A stretch of 15,508 nucleotides of DNA from positions 1 through 15,508 of the forward strand of contig JAUYSN010000486.1 in the NCBI GenBank assembly GCA_030696235.1. Direction: 5' to 3'. The stretch is from Sulfuricella sp. Lineage in GTDB: Bacteria; Pseudomonadota; Gammaproteobacteria; Burkholderiales; Sulfuricellaceae. A program made the translations under genes and the position numbers. Below, piece by piece: positions 7,525 to 14,338 of this stretch (its first letter is position 1; each line of letters opens with the position of its first letter). The notes beneath the pieces are model-generated. The model was not told the origin of the DNA. It saw only the letters and a list, made by a program, of their open reading frames with translations, and did no database searches.

Positions 7525-8559
7525 ATGATTTATCCATGGCAAAATGATATTTGGCGGCGACTGATGTCGAGCAAGGCGACTTTGCCTGGCGCTCTATTGC
7601 TGCAAGGCCGTGGCGGAATCGGGAAATTTCATTTGGCCTATACGCTGGCACAGGCGTTGCTGTGCGAATCCCCCCTGGAATCGGGCGAGCCTTGCGAGCA
7701 TTGCGGCGCATGCAACTGGTTCAAGATCGGCGGGCATCCCGATTTTCGCCTGCTTGAGCCAGAAGCACAGAGCGCCGCGGCAGAATCGACGGGCGAAACG
7801 GCAGAGCAGGGCAAGGCGACCGACAAAAAGGCGAGCCAGTTTATTACCGTGGCCCAGATTCGCGAACTGGCGGATTTCGTCAACCTGACGACTCACCGCA
7901 ATGGCTTGCGCATCATTCTGGTTCACCCGGCGGAAGCGATGAACGTTCACGCCGCCAATGCGCTGCTGAAAACATTGGAGGAGCCGCCGCCCGGCACGCT
8001 GTTCATCCTGGTGTCGCACCAACCCCAACGCCTGCTGCCTACAGTTCGCAGCCGCTGCCAAAAGATTAACGCCCCGCTGCCTGGGCGTGCGGAGGCATTG
8101 CAGTGGCTACGGGAGCAGGAGGTCGCGGAAGCCGAGGCCTGTCTGGCGCAATCGGGCGATGCCCCGCTTGCCGCCCTGCGGTTAAGTGCGGAAGATTACC
8201 AGTTGAAACGCGGCCAGATTCTGGAACAGCTTGGCGCGCCGGATCGATTTGACCCCCTTACCCTGGCGGAGCAGGGTGACAAGATGGAGCTGGCCTGGAT
8301 ACTGAACTGGATGCAGCAGTGGGTCTATGATCTGGCAAGCATCGGCATGGCGGGGCAGGCGCGATACCAGCCTGAGTCGTCAGCGGAAATGAATCGCTTG
8401 GCAAAAACCGTTAACTTGATAGAATTGTTTCGGTTCCAGCAGGAGTTATTGGCAGCGCAGCGCGCATTGCACCATCCGCTGAACAACCGATTGGTGCTGG
8501 AGCAATTGTTTTTTTCTTATTGGCAACTCGTGAACCGTCAGGACGCCGCTTATGTCTGA
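7525..8559 (+). CDS. holB: DNA polymerase III subunit delta'
   Basis: HolB is the delta-prime subunit of the clamp loader that places the beta sliding clamp on primed DNA. The 344-aa protein has an AAA+ fold with a modified P-loop GRGGIGKFHLA (residues 28-38) and a zinc module with Cys47, Cys57, Cys60 and Cys63. Other landmarks are VHPAEAMNVHAANALLKTLE (133-152) and the SRC motif (176-178). A hydrophilic low-complexity stretch (about 79-105) sits between HPDF and ITVAQIRELADF. The P-loop lysine is kept but is followed by Phe instead of Thr or Ser, in line with a subunit that does not hydrolyse ATP. It is between tmk and pilZ, and overlaps pilZ by 8 nt. Confidence 0.95.
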   Translation: MIYPWQNDIWRRLMSSKATLPGALLLQGRGGIGKFHLAYTLAQALLCESPLESGEPCEHCGACNWFKIGGHPDFRLLEPEAQSAAAESTGETAEQGKATDKKASQFITVAQIRELADFVNLTTHRNGLRIILVHPAEAMNVHAANALLKTLEEPPPGTLFILVSHQPQRLLPTVRSRCQKINAPLPGRAEALQWLREQEVAEAEACLAQSGDAPLAALRLSAEDYQLKRGQILEQLGAPDRFDPLTLAEQGDKMELAWILNWMQQWVYDLASIGMAGQARYQPESSAEMNRLAKTVNLIELFRFQQELLAAQRALHHPLNNRLVLEQLFFSYWQLVNRQDAAYV

Positions 8560-8914
8560 TCCAAAAGCTTCAGCCGCTCCGCGACCGGGCGTGCTTTCTT
8601 TGAGCATCAAGGAAAAACCCGCGCTGTATGCGGCTTATATGCCTTATCTGAAGGGCGGCGGGATTTTTATCCCAACCAACAAACCTTATCGACTGGGTGA
8701 CGAGGTTTTTATGCTGCTCTCCTTGATGGAGGATCCGAACAAGTTGCCGGTAGCCGGCCGTGTTGTCTGGATCACCCCGGAAGGGGCGCAGGGCAATAAG
8801 GTGCAGGGAGTGGGTGTGCAGTTCGGCGATAACGAGAGCGGGGTCTCCGCGCGCAACAAAATCGAGGGCCTGCTTGGCGGCAGCAAAACATCCCGCCCCA
8901 CCCACACCATGTAG
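8552..8914 (+). CDS. pilZ: Type IV pilus assembly protein PilZ
   Basis: This 120-aa protein closely resembles Pseudomonas PilZ, an essential factor for type IV pilus biogenesis that works with the PilB ATPase and FimX. Visible family segments are LYAAYMPYLKGGGIFIPT (residues 27-44), LGDEVFMLLSLME (48-60), PVAGRVVWITPEGAQGN (66-82), GVGVQF and the C-terminal RPTHTM. The N-terminal RxxxR needed for cyclic-di-GMP binding in other PilZ domains is absent, as in the pilus-assembly PilZ itself. It overlaps the end of holB by 8 nt, the same neighbourhood as in Pseudomonas (holB-pilZ-tatD). It implies type IV pili in this organism, although no other pil genes are in view. Confidence 0.95.
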   Translation: MSDPKASAAPRPGVLSLSIKEKPALYAAYMPYLKGGGIFIPTNKPYRLGDEVFMLLSLMEDPNKLPVAGRVVWITPEGAQGNKVQGVGVQFGDNESGVSARNKIEGLLGGSKTSRPTHTM

Positions 8915-8926
8915 ATGTAGATGTAG
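8909..8926 (+). repeat. Three tandem ATGTAG hexamers at the pilZ stop
   Basis: ATGTAG occurs three times in a row. The first copy contains the last codon and the stop of pilZ, so the two extra copies are silent repeats of Met-stop. Any change in copy number would leave the PilZ protein unchanged. Confidence 0.9.
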
Positions 8927-8941
8927 ATCCAGTCAAACCAC

Positions 8942-8961
8942 GCCGCCACCCCTGGGGCGGC
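8942..8961 (+). other. GC-rich hairpin between pilZ and tatD
   Basis: GCCGCC (8942-8947) pairs with GGCGGC (8956-8961) around an 8-nt loop. No T run follows, so it is not a standard terminator. It ends 17 nt before the tatD ATG and could influence tatD translation or mRNA stability. Confidence 0.4.
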
Positions 8962-8978
8962 ATACTCTTGTGCAAGCC

Positions 8979-9743
8979 ATGCTAGTCGATTCCCACTGCC
9001 ACTTAAACTTTCCCGAGCTCGCCTCAAATCTGCCCGAGATATTCGCCAACATGGAAAAAAACGGGGTTGGCCTTGCGCTATGCGTGAGCGTCAATCTGAC
9101 TGATTTTCATGAGATTATCAGCCTGGCTGAAACCTATCCTCAACTCTACGCATCGGTCGGAGTTCATCCCGATTATGAAGACGAGGAGGAGCCAACAGTT
9201 GAAAGACTGGCTGAATTGGCGAACCACCCCAAGGTGATTGCAATCGGCGAAACTGGTCTGGATTACTTCAGACTGAAAGGCGACCTGGAATGGCAAAGAA
9301 AGCGTTTCCGCAACCATATCCGCGCCGCAAAACTCTGCGGCAAGCCGTTGATTATCCATACCCGCGAGGCGGCAGCCGATACGCTGCGCATCATGGAAGA
9401 GGAGGGGGCGGCAAGCGTGGGCGGTGTAATGCACTGCTTTACCGAAAGTCTGGAGGTTGCGGAACATGCGATAGCTCTTGGCTTTTATATCTCTTTTTCA
9501 GGTATTGTTACCTTTAAGAACGCGATACAAGTCAAGGAAGTTGCAAAGAATATCCCCCTGGACAGAGTGCTGGTTGAAACCGATTCACCTTATCTTGCGC
9601 CCGCCCCATTCCGTGGAAAAACCAACCAGCCGGCATTCGTAAAGCATGTCGCAGAAGAAGTCGCACGATTGAGAGGGATAAGCGAAGAAGAATTGACTGA
9701 GGCCACCACTAGAAATTTTATGAGCCTATTCAAAGTAAAATGA
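8979..9743 (+). CDS. tatD: TatD-family metal-dependent hydrolase (DNase)
   Basis: TatD proteins are TIM-barrel, metal-dependent nucleases linked to DNA repair and turnover. The 254-aa protein carries the expected metal ligands: His6 and His8 in DSHCHL, Glu91 in GETGLDYF, His127 in IIHTREA, His152 in MHCFTE and Asp202 in ETDSPYLAP. The frame is open upstream into pilZ, but the ATG at 8979 (MLVDSHCHLNFPE) fits the family N-terminus. The GTG at 8970 is a weaker alternative. No clear Shine-Dalgarno sequence is seen. The position after holB-pilZ matches Pseudomonas, and after holB matches E. coli ycfH. The end overlaps the next gene by 4 nt (ATGA). Confidence 0.94.
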   Translation: MLVDSHCHLNFPELASNLPEIFANMEKNGVGLALCVSVNLTDFHEIISLAETYPQLYASVGVHPDYEDEEEPTVERLAELANHPKVIAIGETGLDYFRLKGDLEWQRKRFRNHIRAAKLCGKPLIIHTREAAADTLRIMEEEGAASVGGVMHCFTESLEVAEHAIALGFYISFSGIVTFKNAIQVKEVAKNIPLDRVLVETDSPYLAPAPFRGKTNQPAFVKHVAEEVARLRGISEEELTEATTRNFMSLFKVK

Positions 9744-10378
9744 TATATAGAATAGTAGGTAAGGCATTATTTCTTCTAATGTTGGTTAGCAACATTTCTT
9801 TAGCCGATGAATTTATTGATGATTTCTTTATATCGATAACTCTTGGTGATGCGGGCGCAATCCAACATTTTCTTGCCAGGGGTGTCGATGCCAATGTAAT
9901 GGACGCCAATGGCAACACGGCTTTAATTATTGCCGCGCGCGAAGGGCAAAATGATATTTTACGTACACTCCATAGGTCCGGCGCGAAACTAAACACCAAA
10001 AACCAATTCGGCGAATCTGCCATCATGCTTGCGGCGCTCAATGGTCACGTCCAAGTGGTCAACACTTTGCTCGGCCTGGGGGCGGATACAGGGGCAAACC
10101 ATCAGGGCTGGACACCGATGATGTACGCGGCATTTTCTGGCCACAGTGAGATTGTCGAAAATCTGCTGCGTGCGGGTTCGGACGTGAACGCGGCGACCAA
10201 CAACGGCACAACCGCATTGATGCTGGCATCGAAGGGCGGGCACATCGAAGTAGTCAAAGTGCTGCTCAAATATCATGCCAAAGCAGGTATCAAGAATGAA
10301 AATGGTGCATCAGCCTGGAGCTGGGCGATGGAGAGTGGCAATACCGATATCGCAAGCCTGTTGCAGGGCAAAAGGTAG
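9740..10378 (+). CDS. Exported ankyrin-repeat protein
   Basis: The 212-aa protein begins with a signal peptide (Arg4, Lys8, hydrophobic 9-19, probable cleavage after LA at 21-22). Five to six ankyrin repeats follow, at about 26-57, 58-90, 91-123, 124-156, 157-189 and a partial one at 190-209. Consensus pieces such as TALMLASKGGHIEVVKVLL are clear. Ankyrin repeats bind proteins, so this is probably a periplasmic or surface-associated binding protein with an unknown partner. The start overlaps the tatD stop by 4 nt, so it is likely translationally coupled. The first about 100 nt are noticeably AT-rich compared with the neighbours. No enzyme domain is present. Confidence 0.9.
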   Translation: MIYRIVGKALFLLMLVSNISLADEFIDDFFISITLGDAGAIQHFLARGVDANVMDANGNTALIIAAREGQNDILRTLHRSGAKLNTKNQFGESAIMLAALNGHVQVVNTLLGLGADTGANHQGWTPMMYAAFSGHSEIVENLLRAGSDVNAATNNGTTALMLASKGGHIEVVKVLLKYHAKAGIKNENGASAWSWAMESGNTDIASLLQGKR

Positions 10379-10407
10379 TCTGAATGCATTAATTAAAAGC
10401 ATCGCCG

Positions 10408-10440
10408 ATAATATTTTATACTTCGTATAATGTATATTAT
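10408..10440. terminator. AT-rich hairpin between convergent genes, probably bidirectional terminator
   Basis: TTATAC (10416-10421) and GTATAA (10425-10430) form a 6-bp stem with loop TTC. Outside it, ATAATAT (10408-10414) pairs with ATATTAT (10434-10440) across a small internal loop, giving 13 bp in total. It lies between the ends of the ankyrin gene and the minus-strand CapA-like gene, with T-rich stretches on both sides. A terminator role is inferred from position. The 16 nt at 10420-10435 also equal part of the phage P1 loxP site, and TATAAT at 10426-10431 matches a -10 box but has no -35. Confidence 0.5.
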
Positions 10441-10474
10441 GTTAAATAGTATGGTCATCGAGAAATGGCTGCTG

Positions 10475-11599
10475 TTATTGCGCCCATCGCAGCATCAAGG
10501 CATTATCCTCATTCAGCTCCACCCAAGTTGCGAACTCTTGGCCTTCCCTGTTCAGGACATCACGCAGCCAAATGGCTTCTTCCCTGGACGCACGGTTAAC
10601 CTTGAAGTTTTTGATCCGGGTGGGCGTCATTTGCAGGCAAACCAGCTTGCCGGTCGATGGCTCCATGCTCGCAAAATACATCAAGCCCAGGTCGTCGCGG
10701 TAGGCTTCATGCCCGGCGATGCCCTCGTAGTCGTTGAGGAAGTCGCCGCAGCCGTAAAGGATAAGCTTCCCTTTGTACACCTCGATGCCCTTCACATGGT
10801 GGGAAGAGTGCCCGTGGACGACATCGACGCTCGCCTCGTCGATCAGCCGATGAGCGAATTCCTGCTGCTTATGGGGAACCGGATAGCCCCAGTTGCCTCC
10901 CCAGTGGATCGAGGCAATGACAATGTCGCCGGGCCGCCTTGCTTGCCCGACGCACTTCCGCATGCTCCGGACAGTGTCATCGGAGTAGTCCTGCAACAGG
11001 TTCACTCCGGGCTTTCCCTCGGAGGCGGCCCAGCTCCAAGGGATGCCGCTGGTTTCAGACCCGAACGCGAATACCAGCACCCTCCCCTTGCCGGGAACGG
11101 CCATCACCGCGGGTGCCTCGGCCTCGCGCAGATCCCGGCCTGCACCAGCGGTTTTTATATTGGCCTTGCTCAATGTTTCCAGCGTCTCGGCCAGCCCCGG
11201 ATAGCCCCAATCCAGAACATGGTTGTTCGCCAGGGTGCAGCAATCGATCTTTGCCGCGATGAGTGAAGGGGTGTTTTCCGGATGCATTCGGTAGTTGATG
11301 CCCTTGTCTTCCGCCGCATCGCTTTGGGTGATGCTGGTTTCCAGGTTGATGATGCGCACGTCGGGCCCGACTCGTTCCAGTTCAGCCAGGGCGTCCCCCC
11401 AGATATAGGAAAAGCCCGCGGGTTTCGGGATCGGGCCGTTCGCCTCTACGGCAATTGCCACGTACCCGGCTGCACTTTTCATGTACGGCTCGTAGAGGAC
11501 GGGGTCGCTGGGGTGCGGCAGCACCTGGTCGACCCCCCTTCCCGTCATGACATCGCCGCACAGGAACACGGTGATGAGACTTGAAGCATCGGGTTTCAT
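10475..11599 (-). CDS. CapA/PgsA-like metallophosphatase-fold protein, cytoplasmic form
   Basis: The 374-aa protein belongs to the CapA family (PGA_cap), a calcineurin-like metallophosphatase fold named after poly-gamma-glutamate capsule synthesis. Visible motifs are FLCGDVMTGRG (residues 12-22), NLETSIT (85-91), LANNHVLDWG (123-132), IHWGGNWGYP (231-240), VHGHSSHHVKG (261-271) and ILYGCGDFLNDYE (280-292). Together they give the Asp, Glu, Asn and His ligands of a two-metal site. There is no signal peptide or membrane segment, unlike the membrane-anchored capsule enzyme. No capB, capC or ligase genes are nearby. A capsule role is therefore unlikely to be safely inferred, and the substrate is unknown. 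It is transcribed divergently from the truncated gene at 11745. Confidence 0.85.
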   Translation of the reverse strand: MKPDASSLITVFLCGDVMTGRGVDQVLPHPSDPVLYEPYMKSAAGYVAIAVEANGPIPKPAGFSYIWGDALAELERVGPDVRIINLETSITQSDAAEDKGINYRMHPENTPSLIAAKIDCCTLANNHVLDWGYPGLAETLETLSKANIKTAGAGRDLREAEAPAVMAVPGKGRVLVFAFGSETSGIPWSWAASEGKPGVNLLQDYSDDTVRSMRKCVGQARRPGDIVIASIHWGGNWGYPVPHKQQEFAHRLIDEASVDVVHGHSSHHVKGIEVYKGKLILYGCGDFLNDYEGIAGHEAYRDDLGLMYFASMEPSTGKLVCLQMTPTRIKNFKVNRASREEAIWLRDVLNREGQEFATWVELNEDNALMLRWAQ

Positions 11600-11680
11600 G
11601 GCTCTTTCAGTGGGGTATCGCTCATATCCGGTGCTCCGGCAATGTCTGTCGTTTCATTTTAGATCATACCGGAGGCTTTC

Positions 11681-11709
11681 TTGTAATCCGCAAACCCGCC
11701 CTCTAGACT
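11681..11709 (+). promoter_or_regulatory. Candidate sigma70 promoter upstream of the truncated gene
   Basis: TTGTAA (11681-11686) and TAGACT (11704-11709) are 17 nt apart. Each matches consensus at 4 of 6 positions. Transcription would start near 11716, giving a short leader with the ribosome binding site AAGGGG (11731-11736). It may now drive nth and the genes after it. Confidence 0.45.
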
Positions 11710-11744
11710 GAATCAAAGCATGTTAATTCAAAGGGGTAACAGCC

Positions 11745-11843
11745 ATGAAACTGACCTTGAGCGTCATCAAAGCCGACATCGGCTCCATCGGTGGCCACAT
11801 CGCGCCGCCCCAGGCGCTGCTCGAGACGGTTCGCACCCAATAA
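11745..11843 (+). pseudogene. 5' remnant of fructose-1,6-bisphosphate aldolase/phosphatase gene
   Basis: The frame encodes 32 residues beginning MKLTLSVIKADIGSIGGHI, which I recognise as the N-terminus of the bifunctional FBP aldolase/phosphatase (class V FBPase). This enzyme is best known from archaea and some deep-branching or autotrophic bacteria. A full protein is about 360-400 aa, but here a TAA follows after ETVRTQ and no other frame downstream continues the family. The ATG keeps a good ribosome binding site (AAGGGG, 8 nt spacing) and a candidate promoter. It looks like a gene that lost its body by deletion just before nth. A short expressed leader peptide for the downstream operon is a less likely alternative. 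Confidence 0.75.
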
Positions 11844-11921
11844 TCCAACCTGCGGAGATGGCCGCGATGTCAGCCATTGATGCTCCAATGGCTCATTTCA
11901 GCAAAGCGCGTAATCAGTCAT

Positions 11922-12554
11922 ATGCCAAGAAATTGCCATGAGGTGGCGAGTTTGCTGCTGGCGCAATACCCCGCGCCGAGGCTCGCCCTGAACTATGCCA
12001 ACGCCCTCGAACTGCTGGTCGCGGTGATCCTTTCCGCCCAGTGCACCGATGCGCGGGTGAATGAAGTGACCCGGCACCTGTTCAGGATATACCGGACTGC
12101 GGCTGACTTCGCCGCAGCGGACCCTTCGGCGCTGGAGGAAGATATCCGCCCCACCGGCTTCTACCGCAACAAGGCGAAAGCGGTGATCGGCTGTTGCCGC
12201 AAGCTGGTGGAAGAATTCGGAGGCAAAGTGCCGGAAACGCTGGAAGCGCTCATCACCCTGCCAGGAGTAGGAAGAAAAACCGCCAACATGGTGCTGGGCA
12301 ACGCTTTCGGCAAGCCGGGCATCGCCGTGGATACCCATGTGCTGCGCGTGACCAACCGCCTCGGCCTCGTTTCATCAGACGATCCCGAGGAGGTGGAAAG
12401 GCAGCTGATGGGGCAACTTCCACCGGCGCAGTGGACGGCGTTCAGCAATGCCATGATCCTGCACGGCAGGCAGGTGTGCACGGCAAAAAAGCCGAAATGC
12501 GGCGAGTGCGTCCTGTATGCCGAGTGCGGGTGGGCTGGCAAAATGTCGGCCTGA
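11922..12554 (+). CDS. nth: Endonuclease III (DNA glycosylase/AP lyase)
   Basis: Nth removes oxidised pyrimidines and nicks the resulting abasic site in base excision repair. From the chosen ATG the protein is 210 aa (E. coli 211). It has the helix-hairpin-helix LPGVGRKTA (residues 113-121) with catalytic Lys119, and Asp137 in AVDTHVLRV. The 4Fe-4S ligands Cys186, Cys193, Cys196 and Cys202 have the exact C-x6-C-x2-C-x5-C spacing. MPRNCHEVASLLLAQYP fits the family start. A longer frame from 11880 (ATG) or 11877 (TTG) has no better ribosome binding site. Several family-diagnostic segments (LSAQCTDARVN, RPTGFYRNKAK) resemble the deltaproteobacterial/archaeal-type Nth more than the common enteric form. 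The next gene starts 10 nt later. Confidence 0.95.
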   Translation: MPRNCHEVASLLLAQYPAPRLALNYANALELLVAVILSAQCTDARVNEVTRHLFRIYRTAADFAAADPSALEEDIRPTGFYRNKAKAVIGCCRKLVEEFGGKVPETLEALITLPGVGRKTANMVLGNAFGKPGIAVDTHVLRVTNRLGLVSSDDPEEVERQLMGQLPPAQWTAFSNAMILHGRQVCTAKKPKCGECVLYAECGWAGKMSA

Positions 12555-12564
12555 TGGGATGCTT

Positions 12565-13080
12565 ATGAAAACCCTGCTTTTAACCGGTGTCCCCGGCGTG
12601 GGCAAAACCACGGTGCTGCGCAAGGTGGCCGACGTCTTGTCGGACCGGCGGCTGGCCGGTTTCTATACCGATGAAATCCGCTCCGACGGCGAGCGGCGCG
12701 GTTTTCGCATGGTATGCTTCGATGGGCGCGAGGGAGTGATGGCGCGGATGGAATTCCCTGGCCCCCACCGCGTCGGCAAATACGGCGTGGATGTGGCGGT
12801 GATCGATGCGTTGGCCGCTTCTTCCTTGAAGCTGGAGCAACACGCGGATGTTTATCTGGTGGATGAGATCGGCAAGATGGAATGTCTATCGGAACAATTC
12901 GTCGCCGCCATTGGCAGAATCCTGATGTCGGGCAAGCCGGTTGTCGCCACCGTCGCTTTGCACGGCGAGGGGCTCATCGACGAAGTCAAGCACCGCCCAG
13001 GTGTCCAGATATGGCAGGTGACCCGGGAGAACCGCGACCGCCTGCCGGATGACATCCTGGCCTGGCTGAGGAAGCCGTAA
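12565..13080 (+). CDS. THEP1-type nucleoside-triphosphatase
   Basis: THEP1-family P-loop NTPases (NTPase_1) hydrolyse NTPs or dNTPs with broad base preference. The physiological role is unclear, and most characterised members are archaeal or thermophilic. The 171-aa product has Walker A GVPGVGKTT (residues 8-16), GFYTDEIR (32-39), RRGFRMV (44-50) and Walker B VYLVDEIGKME (96-106), the family order. The ATG at 12565 gives MKTLLLTGVPGVGK. The in-frame ATGs at 12559 and 12517 are possible but would lengthen the N-terminus, the latter into nth. It lies 10 nt after nth and 6 nt before the phosphodiesterase gene, which suggests one transcript and a nucleotide- or DNA-related role. Confidence 0.9.
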   Translation: MKTLLLTGVPGVGKTTVLRKVADVLSDRRLAGFYTDEIRSDGERRGFRMVCFDGREGVMARMEFPGPHRVGKYGVDVAVIDALAASSLKLEQHADVYLVDEIGKMECLSEQFVAAIGRILMSGKPVVATVALHGEGLIDEVKHRPGVQIWQVTRENRDRLPDDILAWLRKP

Positions 13081-13086
13081 TAGCTC

Positions 13087-14244
13087 ATGGTCCTGCCCGA
13101 CTATCAAGGCGTCAGCATCCTCAACCTGATGGCCTCCATCGAGTCGGCCTGCGGCGGAAACCCGCCCTATCTGCCGCTGCGTGCACTGCCGCCGGATGAG
13201 ATTGCCGGTGCCCGAAATCTCATCCTGCTGATCATCGATGGCCTGGGCCATGAACGCCTGATCAGCGGTTGCGCCGGTGGTGCGCTGCACCGCCACCTGC
13301 GGGCCAAAATCACTTCGGTATTTCCCTCCACCACTGCCACCGCCATCACTACTTTTCTCACCGGCCTCGCACCCCAGCAGCACGGACTGACCGGATGGTT
13401 CACCTATTTTCGCGAGATCGGCAGCGTGGCCGCCGTGCTTCCGTTCCGCCCCCGGCACGGCGGGCGATCTTATCGGGAAGCGGGTATCGAGGTGAACGCC
13501 TTGATGGGCCATAAGCCATTTTTCGACAAGATCGCTGTGCCGTCCTACGTGGTGTCGCCGGAGTGGATCGTGCATTCCGACTTTAACGCTGCGCATTCCG
13601 GCCGGGCGCAAAGGCGGGGCTACGATACCCTGGACACGATGTTTCAGAGCATCGCCGGGATCGTGCGCGAGAGCCCCGAGCGCAAGTATGTTTATGCCTA
13701 TTACCCCGGCCTGGATACGCTGGCGCACGAATACGGCATTGGCAGCCCGCGTGCAACGACGCTCCTGTCCCGACTGGATGAGGCTTTCGAGCGTTTCCTT
13801 GCGGAAATTGGCGGCAGCGATAGTACCGTGATCGTCAGTGCCGACCACGGTTTTATCGATGCCAGTCCAGGAAGTCAGATCGAGCTGGAAGATCACCCTT
13901 CCCTGGCAGAAACACTGCTGTTGCCGCTGTGCGGCGAACCACGGGCCGCATACTGTTACGTGCATCCGGAAAAAACCGAACAGTTCGAGACCTATGTACG
14001 CAGCGAACTGTCTGCCCAGGCCGGGCTGTTCAAGAGCCGTAAGCTGGTGGAAGAAGGCTGGTTCGGTCCTGGCGAGCCCCATCCGCGCCTGCTGGATCGG
14101 GTTGGGCATTACACCCTGGTAATGCGGGAGAATTACGCCATCAAGGATTGGTTGATCGGGGAAAGCCGCTATACCCACATCGGTCAGCACGGCGGGGTGA
14201 GCGAGGCGGAAATGCAGGTACCCCTGATTGTTGCCCAGGCTTAG
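13087..14244 (+). CDS. Alkaline-phosphatase-superfamily phosphodiesterase (nucleotide pyrophosphatase type)
   Basis: The 385-aa protein has the pattern of type I phosphodiesterase/nucleotide pyrophosphatases. Asp51 in LLIIDGLGHE binds metal, and SVFPSTTATAITTFLTG (77-93) has a threonine nucleophile (probably Thr83). Asp210 and His214 lie in GLDTLAHEYG, Asp253 and His254 in SADHGF, and His368 in GQHGG, completing a two-metal site. No signal peptide is visible, so it is probably cytoplasmic. The substrate is not determined by these motifs: nucleotides, phosphonates and phosphosugars all occur in this superfamily. It follows the THEP1 gene by 6 nt. Its stop codon lies inside the left inverted repeat at 14243. 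Confidence 0.88.
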   Translation: MVLPDYQGVSILNLMASIESACGGNPPYLPLRALPPDEIAGARNLILLIIDGLGHERLISGCAGGALHRHLRAKITSVFPSTTATAITTFLTGLAPQQHGLTGWFTYFREIGSVAAVLPFRPRHGGRSYREAGIEVNALMGHKPFFDKIAVPSYVVSPEWIVHSDFNAAHSGRAQRRGYDTLDTMFQSIAGIVRESPERKYVYAYYPGLDTLAHEYGIGSPRATTLLSRLDEAFERFLAEIGGSDSTVIVSADHGFIDASPGSQIELEDHPSLAETLLLPLCGEPRAAYCYVHPEKTEQFETYVRSELSAQAGLFKSRKLVEEGWFGPGEPHPRLLDRVGHYTLVMRENYAIKDWLIGESRYTHIGQHGGVSEAEMQVPLIVAQA

Positions 14245-14257
14245 AAGCTGTTTTGAA
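14243..14257 (+). repeat. Left inverted repeat flanking the orphan-gene segment
   Basis: AGAAGCTGTTTTGAA is the reverse complement of 15274-15289 apart from one missing T. It overlaps the stop codon of the preceding gene. See 15274-15289 for the partner. Confidence 0.6.
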
Positions 14258-14303
14258 AATGGATATCCGGAATCGGGTGCTGACGACAGCCAGCCCTCTA
14301 ACT

Positions 14304-14325
14304 CCCCATAAAGGAAGGGGTTTTT
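14304..14325 (+). terminator. Candidate terminator after the phosphodiesterase gene
   Basis: CCCC (14304-14307) and GGGG (14317-14320) can pair around a 9-nt loop, and TTTTT follows directly. The stem is only 4 bp but the T run is well placed. The 14245-14338 gap otherwise shows no gene. The ATG at 14339 has no clear Shine-Dalgarno sequence. Confidence 0.4.
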
Positions 14326-14338
14326 CAACACACTGCCT

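Noticed and set aside
8760..8978. N-terminal extension of TatD into pilZ
   Set aside because: The extension overlaps coding sequence of PilZ in another frame and has no TatD similarity. TatD proteins start close to the DSHCHL motif.
10426..10431. TATAAT as a promoter for a + strand gene after 10430
   Set aside because: There is no -35 element, the motif is part of a hairpin, and the + strand frame there is antisense to the CapA-like gene, which has clear motifs.
11720..11941. 73-aa + strand frame overlapping the FBP aldolase/phosphatase stub
   Set aside because: It uses a different frame from the recognisable N-terminus, lacks its own ribosome binding site and shows no family features.
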